Source: Paracoccaceae bacterium
Lineage (GTDB): Bacteria; Pseudomonadota; Alphaproteobacteria; Rhodobacterales; Rhodobacteraceae
Length of the DNA stretch: 64,000 nt
Direction of reading: 5' to 3'
Assembly (NCBI GenBank): GCA_902602765.1
Contig: CACKSH010000004.1
Location: 1-64,000, forward strand
The position numbers were made by a program, and so were the translations under genes. Numbering within the stretch: the first letter of the stretch is position 1; each line of letters begins with the position of its first letter. The notes below the pieces were generated by a model. The model worked only from the letters and a program-made list of their open reading frames with translations. It was not told the origin of the DNA and ran no database searches. Shown here in pieces: positions 37,379 through 47,520 of the stretch.

Positions 37379-40180
37379 TTAATGGGCTTGAGCCCAATTC
37401 TCGCCGTGCCCAGCATCAACAAGCAGGGGAATATCAAATTTGACTATAGGATAATAGGCTTCTTGCATCACTGACTTTGCGATGGAGATTAAACTTTCAA
37501 CTTCACCCTGATCTGCTTCAAACAGTAGTTCATCATGAACTTGCAATAACATTTTGGCATTCAAATGTGAAATTGCAGTTGGCATACGTATCATCGCTCT
37601 TCGAATAATATCAGCAGCTGTTCCCTGGATGGGAGCATTTATTGCGGCTCTTTTGGCAAAGCCAGCAGTTGGGCCTTTTGCATTTATATCAAGCGTATGG
37701 ATAACCCTGCCAAACAATGTCTCGACATAACTTTTTTCCTTCGCAAAGCGAACAGTTTCATCCATATACTCTTTTATTCCCGGGAATCTTTCAAAGTATC
37801 TATCTATGAAAGCCTGAGCATCTGACCGCGGTATTCGCAAGTTTCGAGCCAAACCAAACCCAGATATACCGTAAATAACCCCAAAATTTATTGCTTTCGC
37901 CTGCCTTCTAATCTCAGGTGTCATCTCAGAAAGAGGCACATTAAATATCTCTGAAGCAGTCATCGCATGAATATCTAACCCATCACGAAATGCTTGCTTC
38001 AAGCTCTCAATAGAAGCAATGTGGGCCAAAATCCTCAACTCTATTTGACTATAATCTAAACTTACGAGTACCTTACCAGGCTCTGCAATGAACGCTTCTC
38101 GAATACGACGCCCTTCCTCAGATCGAATGGGTATATTCTGTAGATTAGGGTCTGCTGAAGCCAGTCTCCCTGTGTTGGCTCCAGCAATAATATATGATGT
38201 GTGAACACGGCCCGATGTGGGATCTATGTGGTCTTGTAACGCGTCAGTATACGTAGACTTCAACTTACTTAGTTGTCGCCAATCTATTACTTTTTTCGGC
38301 AAATCATATTCTGTAGCAAGATCGGCCAAAACATCAGCACCTGTGGAATATGCGCCCGTTTTTCCTTTAGCACCTCCAGAATATCCGAGTTTATCAAATA
38401 GTATTTCCCCGAGCTGTTTAGGGCTCCCAACATTAAAATTTTCTCCAGCAAGACTAAAAATTTCTTCCTCTAACAGTACCATTTTTTGAGAAAATGAATT
38501 TGACATCCTGACAAGAGTATCCCGATCAACTTTTATTCCCAAAAGCTCCATATCTGACAGAACGCGCACCAATGGCCGTTCAAGGGTCTCGTAAACCTTA
38601 GTTACTTTTGATAAGTGAAGTTTAGGTTTAAAGAGCTTCCACAGCCGCATTGTTATATCCGCGTCTTCGGCGGCATAATTACTAGCTTCCTCTATTGGGA
38701 CATAGTCAAATGTAATAGCTGATTTTCCAGTTCCAATTAAAGATTTTATAGAAACCGGAACATGATCTAGATATTTTTCAGATAGCGTTTCCATACTATG
38801 TCGATGTAGACCACCATGCATCGCATAGGACATCAACATCGTATCATCAACTGCGTCGAACTCCACACCGTATTTTGATAAGATTTTTATATCATATTTT
38901 ATGTTTTGACCAATTATTAAAACTGATGGATCGGCTAATATCGGCTGCAAAAATTCTATTACTAAATTTAAAGGAATCTGCTCAGCACATAATTTACTTG
39001 AGCCGAACAAACCATCTGCAGCGTCTCCTTCTTTATGCCCAATTGGAATATAACAAGCATGACCAGGATTTATACATAGCGACACCCCGACCAGTTCTGC
39101 TTTCATCTCATCCAGTCCTGTGGTTTCAGTATCAAAAGCTACATAGCCATGGTATTGAATATCCTCAACCCACTGCTTAAGCCTCTCTGTCGTCCTAATA
39201 GTCTCATAATGATCATTCTTAACTGGACCATAATTATTTTCTTCATTTTTTCCATTCGAATTGTGGGCAGATGTTGGAAGTTCCTCAATTTCAACATTAA
39301 ATTGCTCTGACACTCGCTTCAAAATAGTGCGAAACTCCATTTTTTGTAAAAATGCTACAAGTGCATCTACTTTTGGAGGAGAAACTTCCAATTCGTCGAT
39401 TGAAAAATCTAACTCCATTGCACAATCCAGTTGCACTAATTGCTTTGAAATTCTTATTTGGTCCACATGATTTATTAAAGTTTCTCTTCGTTTTGGTTGT
39501 TTTATTTCATCTGCTTTATCCAGAAGGTTTTCTAATGTTCCAAAGATATTAATGAGTTCAGCAGCCGTTTTGACTCCAATACCAGGTGCGCCAGGCACGT
39601 TGTCGACACTATCGCCAGCCAATGCTTGAACATCGACCACAAGCTCCGGAGCAACTCCAAACTTTTCAATTACAGCTTCACGATTTATTCGGCGATTTTT
39701 CATTGCGTCAAACATTTCAACCCCACCACCCACTAGCTGCATCAAATCTTTATCCGAACTAATGATTGTTACACGACCTCCAGCCTCTCGAGCTTTACAT
39801 GCAAGAGTGGCGATGATGTCGTCAGCCTCAAAACCCACAACTTCTTTACATGATATATTGAAGGCGCTTGTTGCATCTCTTGTTAAGGGGAATTGCGGCA
39901 CTAGATCGTCCGGAGCTGGAGGCCGGTTAGCCTTGTAATCCTTATAGATGTCATTCCGAAAACTTTTGCCCGAGTGATCAAAAATCACAGCAGCGTGAGT
40001 CGCCGCATCTATTCCAGTATTGTTTTGAATGTAGCGGAACAGCATATTACAAAATCCACTGACTGCGCCTATCGGTAATCCATCAGAAGATCGCGTGAGT
40101 GGTGGTAACGCGTGATAAGCTCGAAATATAAATGCAGAGCCGTCAATCAAATGGAGATGATGATCTTCACCAAATTTCAT
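37379..40180 (-). CDS. polA: DNA polymerase I
   Basis: A 933-residue protein with the full three-part layout. The 5'-3' exonuclease (residues 1 to about 290) starts HLIDGSAFIFRAYHA and has EADDIIATLA and SSDKDLMQL. The 3'-5' exonuclease keeps the acidic pair in FDTETTGLD. The polymerase has motif A DYSQIELRILAHI, motif B RRQAKAINFGVIYG and motif C QVHDELLFEA. It fills gaps and removes Okazaki primers. It is monocistronic with a poor ribosome site. Confidence 0.97.
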   Translation of the reverse strand: MKFGEDHHLHLIDGSAFIFRAYHALPPLTRSSDGLPIGAVSGFCNMLFRYIQNNTGIDAATHAAVIFDHSGKSFRNDIYKDYKANRPPAPDDLVPQFPLTRDATSAFNISCKEVVGFEADDIIATLACKAREAGGRVTIISSDKDLMQLVGGGVEMFDAMKNRRINREAVIEKFGVAPELVVDVQALAGDSVDNVPGAPGIGVKTAAELINIFGTLENLLDKADEIKQPKRRETLINHVDQIRISKQLVQLDCAMELDFSIDELEVSPPKVDALVAFLQKMEFRTILKRVSEQFNVEIEELPTSAHNSNGKNEENNYGPVKNDHYETIRTTERLKQWVEDIQYHGYVAFDTETTGLDEMKAELVGVSLCINPGHACYIPIGHKEGDAADGLFGSSKLCAEQIPLNLVIEFLQPILADPSVLIIGQNIKYDIKILSKYGVEFDAVDDTMLMSYAMHGGLHRHSMETLSEKYLDHVPVSIKSLIGTGKSAITFDYVPIEEASNYAAEDADITMRLWKLFKPKLHLSKVTKVYETLERPLVRVLSDMELLGIKVDRDTLVRMSNSFSQKMVLLEEEIFSLAGENFNVGSPKQLGEILFDKLGYSGGAKGKTGAYSTGADVLADLATEYDLPKKVIDWRQLSKLKSTYTDALQDHIDPTSGRVHTSYIIAGANTGRLASADPNLQNIPIRSEEGRRIREAFIAEPGKVLVSLDYSQIELRILAHIASIESLKQAFRDGLDIHAMTASEIFNVPLSEMTPEIRRQAKAINFGVIYGISGFGLARNLRIPRSDAQAFIDRYFERFPGIKEYMDETVRFAKEKSYVETLFGRVIHTLDINAKGPTAGFAKRAAINAPIQGTAADIIRRAMIRMPTAISHLNAKMLLQVHDELLFEADQGEVESLISIAKSVMQEAYYPIVKFDIPLLVDAGHGENWAQAH

Positions 40181-40221
40181 TTTCTTTCATCCATTCCAGC
40201 TCAATTTAATAAAAAATAACA

Positions 40222-40407
40222 CTATTCGATCAATTTAGCCTCAAAAGTTTGGTGAATAATTTTACAGTCACAATAAGGGCACTCTACCCATCCTCTATCT
40301 GTTGGAATTTGCAACCAAACCTTTGGGTGGCCAAGCGCTCCATCACCACCGTCACACGCAACACGAAACTTATCCACTACTTTTGTTTCTGGTGCCTCGA
40401 CTACCAT
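40222..40407 (-). CDS. zf-CHCC zinc-finger protein (NDUFS6-like)
   Basis: A 61-residue protein with VACDGGDGALGHPKVWLQI and VECPYCDCKII: the Cys-His-Cys-Cys zinc ligands of the zf-CHCC family. The mitochondrial member NDUFS6 is an accessory subunit of respiratory complex I, and alphaproteobacterial complex I contains the same small protein, encoded away from the nuo operon, as here. The role is inferred from the family. Confidence 0.88.
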   Translation of the reverse strand: MVVEAPETKVVDKFRVACDGGDGALGHPKVWLQIPTDRGWVECPYCDCKIIHQTFEAKLIE

Positions 40408-40458
40408 ACTTTCATCCTACTCATGACTAAACTCATATAACGATCCTATACTAAATGC

Positions 40459-40842
40459 CTACTGACTTTTTGATAACATAGGTCCCAAATTTCGCCCACC
40501 TAGAATATGAACATGCAAGTGTGGTACTTCCTGCAGTCCCGCTTCACCAGCGTTGGAGATAGCCCTAAAGCCACCACCGCCCTGCCCAGGCTCCACTTTT
40601 AAAATTTTACAGACCTCACCAATTGCTCTTACAAAATCTGTAATTTCATCATCAGGAGCAGTTTGGGCAAAATGATCATAAGTAACATATGAACCCTTTG
40701 GAATTACTAAAACATGCGTCGGCGCTGCTGGATTTATATCATGAAATGCCAAACTGTGAGCAGTTTCTAAGACTTTATTACAGGGAATCTCATTACGCAG
40801 TACTTTTGCAAAAATATTTTGGTTATCGTAAGTATATGGCAT
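40459..40842 (-). CDS. HIT family nucleotide-binding protein (HINT type)
   Basis: A 127-residue protein with IFAKVLRNEIPCNKVLE, HVLVIPKGSYV, GGGFRAISNAGEAGLQEVPHLHVHILGG in overlapping pieces. The histidine triad HLHVH is intact. HINT proteins hydrolyse nucleoside phosphoramidates. It precedes the zf-CHCC gene on the same strand by 51 bases. Confidence 0.93.
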   Translation of the reverse strand: MPYTYDNQNIFAKVLRNEIPCNKVLETAHSLAFHDINPAAPTHVLVIPKGSYVTYDHFAQTAPDDEITDFVRAIGEVCKILKVEPGQGGGGFRAISNAGEAGLQEVPHLHVHILGGRNLGPMLSKSQ

Positions 40843-40909
40843 GTCTCTCTCAATTTTTACTTCTATTTAATACCGTTTTCTAATTCTAAAATTCTTCGCT
40901 TGTAAGATC

Positions 40910-41899
40910 TTAAATAAGCCCAGACTGAATAAACAAGTTCTTGACTGAAACTTTTGGCCTCGGACCAATATGTCCAATAACTTCACCTGCCGCGATATTG
41001 CCCATCTTGCAACTTGTTTCTAAGTCATAACTAGATGCCATACCGTAAAGGAAACCTGCTGCAAATTGGTCTCCTGCGCCAGTTGTGTCGATAGGTAAAA
41101 TTTCATGAACCCCTGCATCGACTCTTTGCGTACCTTTGATTGCGGTAACCCCTTTATGAGCTTTTGTACAAACGACCAGCGGACACCTTTTACTTGTTTT
41201 TTCGAGAGCTTTTTCTAAATCTTCGGTTTTAAAAAGGCTCTTAATTTCATTTTCATTTCCGATAACAAAATCAAGATCATTCTCAATTAAATTTAAAAAA
41301 TCACTTCGATGGCGCTCCACACAAAAAGGATCAGATATAGCTATTCCTGTTTTGCCGCCAGCTAGTTTTGTGTCGCGGGCAAGCTTAACAAAAGCATCTT
41401 TTCCTTTGCTCTTATCGAAGAGATATCCTTCCAAGAATACGATGGCTGCACTATTAGCTAAATCAGTTGGAATATCATCAGTACTCAAATCACCAGAAAT
41501 ACCCAAATAGGTATTCATTGAGCGATCACCATCTCGAGAATTAAAGATCATTGACCGTGACGTCGGTAGCAAACCGTTGGGAACTGGTGGATTGAGAAAG
41601 TCCGTACCAGCATCTCTGGTGGCTTGAGCATAAAACCTCCCTAAATCGTCATCACAAACGCGACCAACAAAAGCGGTTTTACCTCCAAGAGAACTGATAC
41701 CAGCTACTGTATTCGCCACTGAGCCACCCGCTGCGTTCGTTCTTGAACCCATCGAATTATATAGGAATTCTGAGCGATCTTTTTCAATGAGCTGCATAAT
41801 TCCTTTTTCAATCCCCATTTTTTCGAGGAAACCGTCATCACATGAAGAAATTATATCAACTACAGCATTTCCGATACCAACTACGTCATATTTTTTCAT
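40910..41899 (-). CDS. PfkB-family sugar/adenosine kinase
   Basis: A 329-residue ribokinase-fold enzyme. It starts YDVVGIGNAVVDIISS, has NAAGGSVANTVAGISSLGG (substrate Gly-Gly), and the ATP/anion-hole motif DTTGAGDQFAAGFLYG with the catalytic Asp. The N-terminal form resembles the alphaproteobacterial adenosine kinase-like group, which often annotates as adenosine kinase. The substrate is not proven. Confidence 0.88.
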   Translation of the reverse strand: MKKYDVVGIGNAVVDIISSCDDGFLEKMGIEKGIMQLIEKDRSEFLYNSMGSRTNAAGGSVANTVAGISSLGGKTAFVGRVCDDDLGRFYAQATRDAGTDFLNPPVPNGLLPTSRSMIFNSRDGDRSMNTYLGISGDLSTDDIPTDLANSAAIVFLEGYLFDKSKGKDAFVKLARDTKLAGGKTGIAISDPFCVERHRSDFLNLIENDLDFVIGNENEIKSLFKTEDLEKALEKTSKRCPLVVCTKAHKGVTAIKGTQRVDAGVHEILPIDTTGAGDQFAAGFLYGMASSYDLETSCKMGNIAAGEVIGHIGPRPKVSVKNLFIQSGLI

Positions 41900-42214
41900 A
41901 AATTTTTACCCTCGAATATACATTATCAACAGACGGATCACTAAATGCAAAAGTTAAAGAAAGAGTGAAAACATTCATGTCTTAGGTTTACTCTTGGTTT
42001 CAAAATACGTTTTCTGACCTTGCTCAAAAATTTCTCAAATAATTTGAAACTATTTGACAGATCATGTAATAACACTTGAAATTATTTTTCCAAGAGAACA
42101 AAAGTGTATCATTATATTTTACGCAAAGAAAAGGGTAGCTTATTGCAGTTTTTAACATTTTTGTTGAGTGAGAAATGCTAATTCTAAAACATAGTTTTAT
42201 TTTGGTTCATGCGT

Positions 42215-42230
42215 CATATTTTAAAATATG
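42215..42230. promoter_or_regulatory. 16-base perfect palindrome upstream of the alkyltransferase gene
   Basis: CATATTTTAAAATATG is a perfect 16-base palindrome 34 bases before the ATG. It may be a regulator site, but an AT-rich palindrome can arise by chance in this background. The whole 364-base gap (41900-42263) is AT-rich and contains no ORF or RNA that I can support. Confidence 0.3.
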
Positions 42231-42263
42231 TATGAGATCATATATTAGGACATTAGTTTCATA

Positions 42264-42863
42264 ATGGACAATTCTCTTTCAGGCAGCCAAAAATTATATG
42301 ATCTTACTATAAATTGGCGAGCCGAAAGCGCTAAAGACATTTGGTCAAAAACAAATAAATTTGAAATTTACTACGGTTTTTCACAAAGCCCCTTTGGGAA
42401 TGTGCTAATTATGAGCACAGCATTAGGCATTTGCGGGCTAGCGTTTTCAGATAAAATAGGCAATTCAAGGGCTATGCAAGATATGACCCAGCGATGGCCG
42501 CACGCAAAATTTACCCATGATGAAAATCATGCAACAAACTTATCAGCGATAGTATTTAATTTTTCTGGCAAAACAAATTTACACATTATTGGGTCACCAT
42601 TTCAGTTAAAGGTCTGGCGCGCACTACTGCAAATAAAAGCTGGCCAAGTTGTAACCTACTCCGATGTGGCAACTGAAATTGACCAGCGATCATCGGTTCG
42701 TGCAGTTGGAACTGCAATTGGCCGTAATCCAATAAGCCTTTTAATACCTTGTCACAGAGTAATACGGAAGTCTGGTGGACTCGGTGGATATCATTGGGGC
42801 TTTGCAGTTAAAGAGTACTTACTCGCATTTGAAAATAAGAAATCAAAAAATGCACGAAAATAA
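42264..42863 (+). CDS. ogt: Methylated-DNA-protein cysteine methyltransferase
   Basis: A 199-residue protein. The C-terminal catalytic domain has SPFQLKVWRALLQIKAGQ in parts, VTYSDVATEI, RAVGTAIGRNPISLLIPCHRVI (acceptor Cys) and GLGGYHWG. It removes alkyl groups from O6-guanine in a suicide reaction. The N-terminal part is the RNase-H-like methyltransferase_1N domain (FGNVLIMSTALGICGLAF); no AraC-type regulator is fused, unlike Ada. Confidence 0.93.
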   Translation: MDNSLSGSQKLYDLTINWRAESAKDIWSKTNKFEIYYGFSQSPFGNVLIMSTALGICGLAFSDKIGNSRAMQDMTQRWPHAKFTHDENHATNLSAIVFNFSGKTNLHIIGSPFQLKVWRALLQIKAGQVVTYSDVATEIDQRSSVRAVGTAIGRNPISLLIPCHRVIRKSGGLGGYHWGFAVKEYLLAFENKKSKNARK

Positions 42864-42977
42864 GTGCCACCGGTTAACTTAAAAACGCATTTTATAGTAC
42901 GTTTTTGCAATATGAATTACCATAAACTGTTTTTGACTTTATCGCAGTACAGTGAACTTAAGTAAGTTTTAAAATGA

Positions 42978-43304
42978 TCAGTTCAAATGAAAGTATAGGG
43001 GATAGTGACCGTCCTTAAAAGGTCCGAATAAATCTCGAACATCAGGGTGTTCGACAGGTTCACCGGATGCATCTTCAACTAGGTTTTGCTCCGATACATA
43101 TGCGACGTAAAACGTATTCTCATTTTCAGCAAGCAAATGATAAAACGGTTGCTCTTTTGAGGGACGACCATCTTCTGGCAGGTTTTCATACCATTCATCA
43201 GAATTATTAAATTCTGGGTCAACGTCAAAAACAACTCCCCGAAAAGGGTGCTTTTTATGCCGTACCACTTGTCCAAGATGATATTTAGCAAATTTTGTAA
43301 ACAT
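42978..43304 (-). CDS. hspQ: Heat-shock protein HspQ
   Basis: A 108-residue protein with FAKYHLGQVVRHKKHPFRGVVFDVDPEF in pieces, NLPEDGRPSKEQPFYHLLAE and VSEQNLVEDASGEPVEHP, the whole-length signature of HspQ/YccV, a hemimethylated-DNA-binding-like protein that enhances Lon in enterobacteria. It is a single gene. A -35-like CTTGAAA lies 32 bases upstream, but no CCCAT partner follows. Confidence 0.93.
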   Translation of the reverse strand: MFTKFAKYHLGQVVRHKKHPFRGVVFDVDPEFNNSDEWYENLPEDGRPSKEQPFYHLLAENENTFYVAYVSEQNLVEDASGEPVEHPDVRDLFGPFKDGHYPLYFHLN

Positions 43305-43511
43305 AATTACAAGCCCTAACTCTGAAATTGTTAGCTTTCAAGAGCTTTTTCGATCCGTAAAAACATCAGTACGAAAATTTATAGCGTCTACTAATTGAAA
43401 AAATAAACCCAAAATATGTTGTTTTTAATTTAATGAATTTAAATTAAGTTTGTTTTTTACATTTTGCAATTTTTTATCTATTCATTAAGGGTAACTAAAA
43501 AGCGAGGGGCA

Positions 43512-44096
43512 ATGGGCAGAATTCTTCGCAGTGTGTTAATAATTTGTTTTTTATCTTCCTGTAGCTTCGTCGGTTTCAAGAAGCCAATAGACTACGACAA
43601 TGCATGCTCAATTCTAGCCGGCAAAAGATATTATTACAGAGCATTCAGGAATACTAATCGTAAATGGGGAGTACCGATCCATGTTCAAATGGCAGTGATT
43701 TATTATGAAAGTAGTTTTCAAAATCGAGCAAAAACACCAATGCGTTATTTTCTTGGGATTATACCATTAGGACGTGAGAGCTCTGCGTTTGGATACGCCC
43801 AGGCGCTCGATGGCACTTGGGCTGACTATAAAAAAGCTACCGGCCGCTCGATCGCAAGAAGAAGTAGTATCAGGGATTCTGCAGATTTCATGGGCTGGTA
43901 CATGACCAAGACAAGGAAATTGACAGGTGTTTCTCTAAGTGATGCAAAAAATCAATATCTTGCCTATCACGAGGGTCAGGTAGGATACCTTAAAGGTTCG
44001 TACAAGAGAAAAAAGTGGCTGATCAATAAGGCAGATAATGTTGGAACCCGAAGTTTAAAATATAAGAGACAGCTTGCAAGCTGTATCAGGACTTGA
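43512..44096 (+). CDS. Lipoprotein lytic transglycosylase-like protein (SLT domain)
   Basis: 194 residues from ATG 43512, just after GAGGGG; the frame extends 16 codons upstream without a site. A lipoprotein signal (VLIICFLSSCSFVG, lipidation Cys) is followed by an SLT-type domain with the catalytic Glu in AVIYYESSFQNRAK, then SSAFGYAQALDGTWADYKKATG and YLAYHEGQVGY. The family cleaves peptidoglycan from the outer-membrane side. The location is inferred from the lipobox. Confidence 0.87.
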   Translation: MGRILRSVLIICFLSSCSFVGFKKPIDYDNACSILAGKRYYYRAFRNTNRKWGVPIHVQMAVIYYESSFQNRAKTPMRYFLGIIPLGRESSAFGYAQALDGTWADYKKATGRSIARRSSIRDSADFMGWYMTKTRKLTGVSLSDAKNQYLAYHEGQVGYLKGSYKRKKWLINKADNVGTRSLKYKRQLASCIRT

Positions 44097-44101
44097 AAAC
44101 T

Positions 44102-44698
44102 TTAATTTCTTCGTCTTTCTATTTCCAGTTGGATATTGAATTGCATCTCACCTAGTGAAATATTTTCTTCATATCGTTCAATACTCATCAGAGTAATGTT
44201 GCCACTCTCATCTTGTATAAGCCAGCGATCAAGAATAGGCGTTTCACCTGAAAAAATTAATTTAATATGTCCGCGCTCTGGATATTTAGGATCAAATAAG
44301 GAGAGGGAAGTCTCACCGTGATTATAATCATGGGAAAGAATGTTGGATGATCCGACAAGGTTGATCTGACTTTTAAGAACTATGGAAAAGGGAGTGACAT
44401 TTAAGGGAAACGAAGTTGGCTCTGGGTCTCCTTTCGGATCGAAAATAGCAAGCTGACCGCCCGAAGCAAGTATTAGTAAGTCTTTTGGTCTTTCATAATC
44501 TATTCTTAATCTTCCTGGCTTTTTTATTAAAATAACACCGCTTGCTATAGAACCGTCATCAGACAATTGATGAAAATCAGCTTGAAAAGTATCAAATGTA
44601 TTAAAATAATTTGACAACTCAACTAAAGAGAATTTTTCAGCACTCGCAAGTTTTATTCCAAATAGCCAGATACAAAATAAAATTGCTATAAACTTCAT
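44102..44698 (-). CDS. lolA: Outer-membrane lipoprotein carrier protein LolA
   Basis: 198 residues from ATG 44698, where a signal peptide starts (MKFIAILFCIWLFGIKLASA). The mature part has NTFDTFQADFHQ, GVILIKKPGRLRIDYERP, FSIVLKSQ and FDPKYPERGHIKLIF, matching the LolA barrel. It shuttles lipoproteins through the periplasm. It lies 57 bases downstream of ftsK on the same strand, the common alphaproteobacterial ftsK-lolA order. Confidence 0.92.
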   Translation of the reverse strand: MKFIAILFCIWLFGIKLASAEKFSLVELSNYFNTFDTFQADFHQLSDDGSIASGVILIKKPGRLRIDYERPKDLLILASGGQLAIFDPKGDPEPTSFPLNVTPFSIVLKSQINLVGSSNILSHDYNHGETSLSLFDPKYPERGHIKLIFSGETPILDRWLIQDESGNITLMSIERYEENISLGEMQFNIQLEIERRRN

Positions 44699-44755
44699 GA
44701 AGATTATCTTTTCGATTTGGTAAAATATATTGTTCAATATCTAATCTTCATTAGT

Positions 44756-47500
44756 TCACTGTTCTGGGACTAGTATTTCTCGTTTGCCAACATGGTTAGC
44801 AGATGAAACTAAACCTTGCTCTTCCATCTGCTCTACCAGGCGTGCTGCTTTATTGTATCCGATAGAAAGTTTGCGCTGTATGTAACTTGTAGAGCACTTA
44901 CGATCCCTCAATACGATGGATACAGCCTCGTCATAAATTGTATCTTCACCGTCAGTAGAACCACCAAGCCCAAGCACCATATCAATCCCATCAGCTTTTT
45001 CATCATCCGTACCGTCGACAACTCCAGACATATAGTTTGGTGGTCCAAAAGCCTTAAGATGCCGGACGACTTCTTCAACTTCTTCATCGCTGACAAATGG
45101 GCCATGACACCGCATTATCTTTGATCCACCCGCCATGTAAAGCATGTCTCCCATTCCGAGCAATTGCTCTGCCCCCATTTCACCAAGAATTGTGCGGCTA
45201 TCAATCTTTGATGTAACTTGGAAAGAAATACGAGTAGGAAAATTGGCCTTTACTGTTCCAGTTATTACATCAACCGACGGTCTTTGCGTGGCCATAATTA
45301 TATGAATTCCTGAAGCGCGCGCCATTTGGGCAAGTCGCTGGATGCAAGCTTCAATTTCCTTACCCGCAACCATCATAAGATCAGCCATCTCATCTACTAC
45401 AACCACTATGTAGGGCATCTTTTCAGGTTCAAACTCTTCTGTTTCAAAAATTGGATCACCGGTTTCTTCATCAAAACCAATTTGTATTGTGCGAGAAAAA
45501 TTCTCATTTTTTAGAAGGGCATCTGAAACTCTACTGTTAAACCCATCGATATTACGAACGCCCATTTTTGACATTCTTCGATACCGTTCCTCCATTTCAC
45601 CAACCACCCACTTAAGCGCAACGACCGCTTTTTTGGGATCAGTAACGACAGGGCTTAAAAGGTGAGGTATCCCATCATAAACGCTTAATTCTAACATTTT
45701 TGGATCAATCATTATCATCCTACACTCTTCAGGTGTTAGTTTATAAAGAAGAGAAAGTATCATGGTATTTATTGCGACCGATTTTCCAGAGCCTGTTGTT
45801 CCAGCAATCAAGAGATGTGGCATCTTTGCTAAATTGGCTACTACTGGCTCACCACCAATATCTTTACCGAGGGCAAGGGGAAGTTTCTGATTACCATCAC
45901 CAAAAGCCTTGCTGGAGAAAATTTCTCGAAGAACCACTTTTTCCCTATCCTCGTTGGGCAACTCTATCCCAATCACAGACCTTCCCGGTAGAGTAGAAAC
46001 CCTTGCTGCAAGCGCTGACATTGAGCGAGCTATATCGTCTGCTAATCCGATAACTCGACTTGCCTTCAACCCTGGAGCTGGCTCTAACTCATACATCGTG
46101 ACAACTGGGCCCGGCCGCACACTTACAATCTCACCCTTGATCCCATAATCATCAAGCACCGCTTCGAGGAGCCTCGCATTTTCTTCCAAAGCCTCGTCCG
46201 AAAGATACGTTCTTTTAATAGCCACAGGCGTTGCTAATAAATTTAAAGGCGGTAATTCGAACTCTACTTTTCCATCATCAAAGTTTAATCTTGGTTCCGC
46301 CTCCTCTATTGCACGCTTTGATTTTTTTAATGTTTTTGAAATTGGTGTATGAACAAGCTTTTTAGACTCCAATTTTGGGGGTTTATACTCATGCGTTGGG
46401 TATCCAGGATTAACTTCCTGTTCAAATTCCACAGGGTTTTCAAAACTCTCGTCATTAAATCTCTCTCGTTGATATTCTGGACGGGGAATGGGATCATAGT
46501 TTGATACTGGAGGTTCTTGACGGTCAGATGGGGAACAAAGATTTGAGAATGATTTAGTTTGTACTTTTTCATCACTATAGTCACTAGTTGTAACAGCTTC
46601 CTGACTTGTGAGCGGAGGTACCCGATCTCTGATTATTGAAGTTATCTTGCTTTTTATACGATCATCTTTTTCATTAACTTCGTTTTCAATTATCGGTTCA
46701 TGTTTAACTAACTGAGGGGTATTTTTGCCGATAGCTGGTTTCAGTTTAGAAAGTATTCTACCTAGATTTCCCTCTATCTTTTGACTCCTAGCGCTATCCT
46801 GATCTAGCGTTTCATCGGTCTGCAAACCGCTTTGCGGGACAAACAGACGAGCTGTCATGGCAACCAAGGAGAAGGCTTGCACAAAAAATAAAAAAGTGCC
46901 GGTACATAAAAATTTGGAAAGACTAATCACTTCTTTTCTAGAAAACCCAGAAACAAATAAAAGCGAGAAAAGCGAGATAATTGCCATTGAAAAAGTTATG
47001 GTATTAACTGATATACTGGAAACCTCTGGTATCGACCTTAGTAAAATACCAATCGAAGTCTCTCCAAATAACCCACCCAATCCAAATTGATGAACCCATG
47101 TATTATTAGGTACGAGTGTAGCAAAAAAAGCAGAAGAAAATGCAATAGCCACAGGAAAAAATATCATCCTCGTAATAGCGCGTTCAACTCCACTATGGCA
47201 TAAAAATCTTATTCCCCAAGCCATAAGGAAAATTGGCAAAGAAAAACTACCCCAGCCTAAAATAAGTATCAAAGGGGCCGCTGTCGACGCACCAATTACA
47301 CCAAGAATATTTTGTGTCGGCTCGTCGCTAATTGACCAGAAACTTCTGTCACTTGGAGAATAAGACCAAAGCAACAAGAGTACAGCTATGCCAATCGCAA
47401 TAAGTATTAGCCCCAGCATTTCTGTTCCACGCCTTTGCAAAGCTTCTTTCAAAGTACTGTCTATGAGCGGGCTACGACTAGGCGCCTGATTATATGCCAT
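44756..47500 (-). CDS. ftsK: DNA translocase FtsK
   Basis: A 914-residue protein. The N-terminal 210 residues contain about four transmembrane helices ([19 protein letters not shown] and later ones). A charged linker (about 225-420) leads to the motor with Walker [17 protein letters not shown], Walker [12 protein letters not shown], and [14 protein letters not shown]. The C-terminal winged-helix gamma domain has [22 protein letters not shown]. FtsK pumps the chromosome terminus through the closing septum. Confidence 0.97.
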   Translation of the reverse strand: MAYNQAPSRSPLIDSTLKEALQRRGTEMLGLILIAIGIAVLLLLWSYSPSDRSFWSISDEPTQNILGVIGASTAAPLILILGWGSFSLPIFLMAWGIRFLCHSGVERAITRMIFFPVAIAFSSAFFATLVPNNTWVHQFGLGGLFGETSIGILLRSIPEVSSISVNTITFSMAIISLFSLLFVSGFSRKEVISLSKFLCTGTFLFFVQAFSLVAMTARLFVPQSGLQTDETLDQDSARSQKIEGNLGRILSKLKPAIGKNTPQLVKHEPIIENEVNEKDDRIKSKITSIIRDRVPPLTSQEAVTTSDYSDEKVQTKSFSNLCSPSDRQEPPVSNYDPIPRPEYQRERFNDESFENPVEFEQEVNPGYPTHEYKPPKLESKKLVHTPISKTLKKSKRAIEEAEPRLNFDDGKVEFELPPLNLLATPVAIKRTYLSDEALEENARLLEAVLDDYGIKGEIVSVRPGPVVTMYELEPAPGLKASRVIGLADDIARSMSALAARVSTLPGRSVIGIELPNEDREKVVLREIFSSKAFGDGNQKLPLALGKDIGGEPVVANLAKMPHLLIAGTTGSGKSVAINTMILSLLYKLTPEECRMIMIDPKMLELSVYDGIPHLLSPVVTDPKKAVVALKWVVGEMEERYRRMSKMGVRNIDGFNSRVSDALLKNENFSRTIQIGFDEETGDPIFETEEFEPEKMPYIVVVVDEMADLMMVAGKEIEACIQRLAQMARASGIHIIMATQRPSVDVITGTVKANFPTRISFQVTSKIDSRTILGEMGAEQLLGMGDMLYMAGGSKIMRCHGPFVSDEEVEEVVRHLKAFGPPNYMSGVVDGTDDEKADGIDMVLGLGGSTDGEDTIYDEAVSIVLRDRKCSTSYIQRKLSIGYNKAARLVEQMEEQGLVSSANHVGKREILVPEQ

Positions 47501-47520
47501 TTTTCTACCTATTCATTTGT

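Noticed and set aside
42877-42912. AAAAACG...CGTTTTT inverted repeat after ogt as a terminator
   Set aside because: The stem is A/T-dominated with a 12-base loop and no following T-run, so a real terminator is doubtful.
43305-43342. Sigma-32 promoter for hspQ from a CTTGAAA at 43336-43342
   Set aside because: No CCCAT-type -10 lies at the right distance, so the -35 match alone is not enough.
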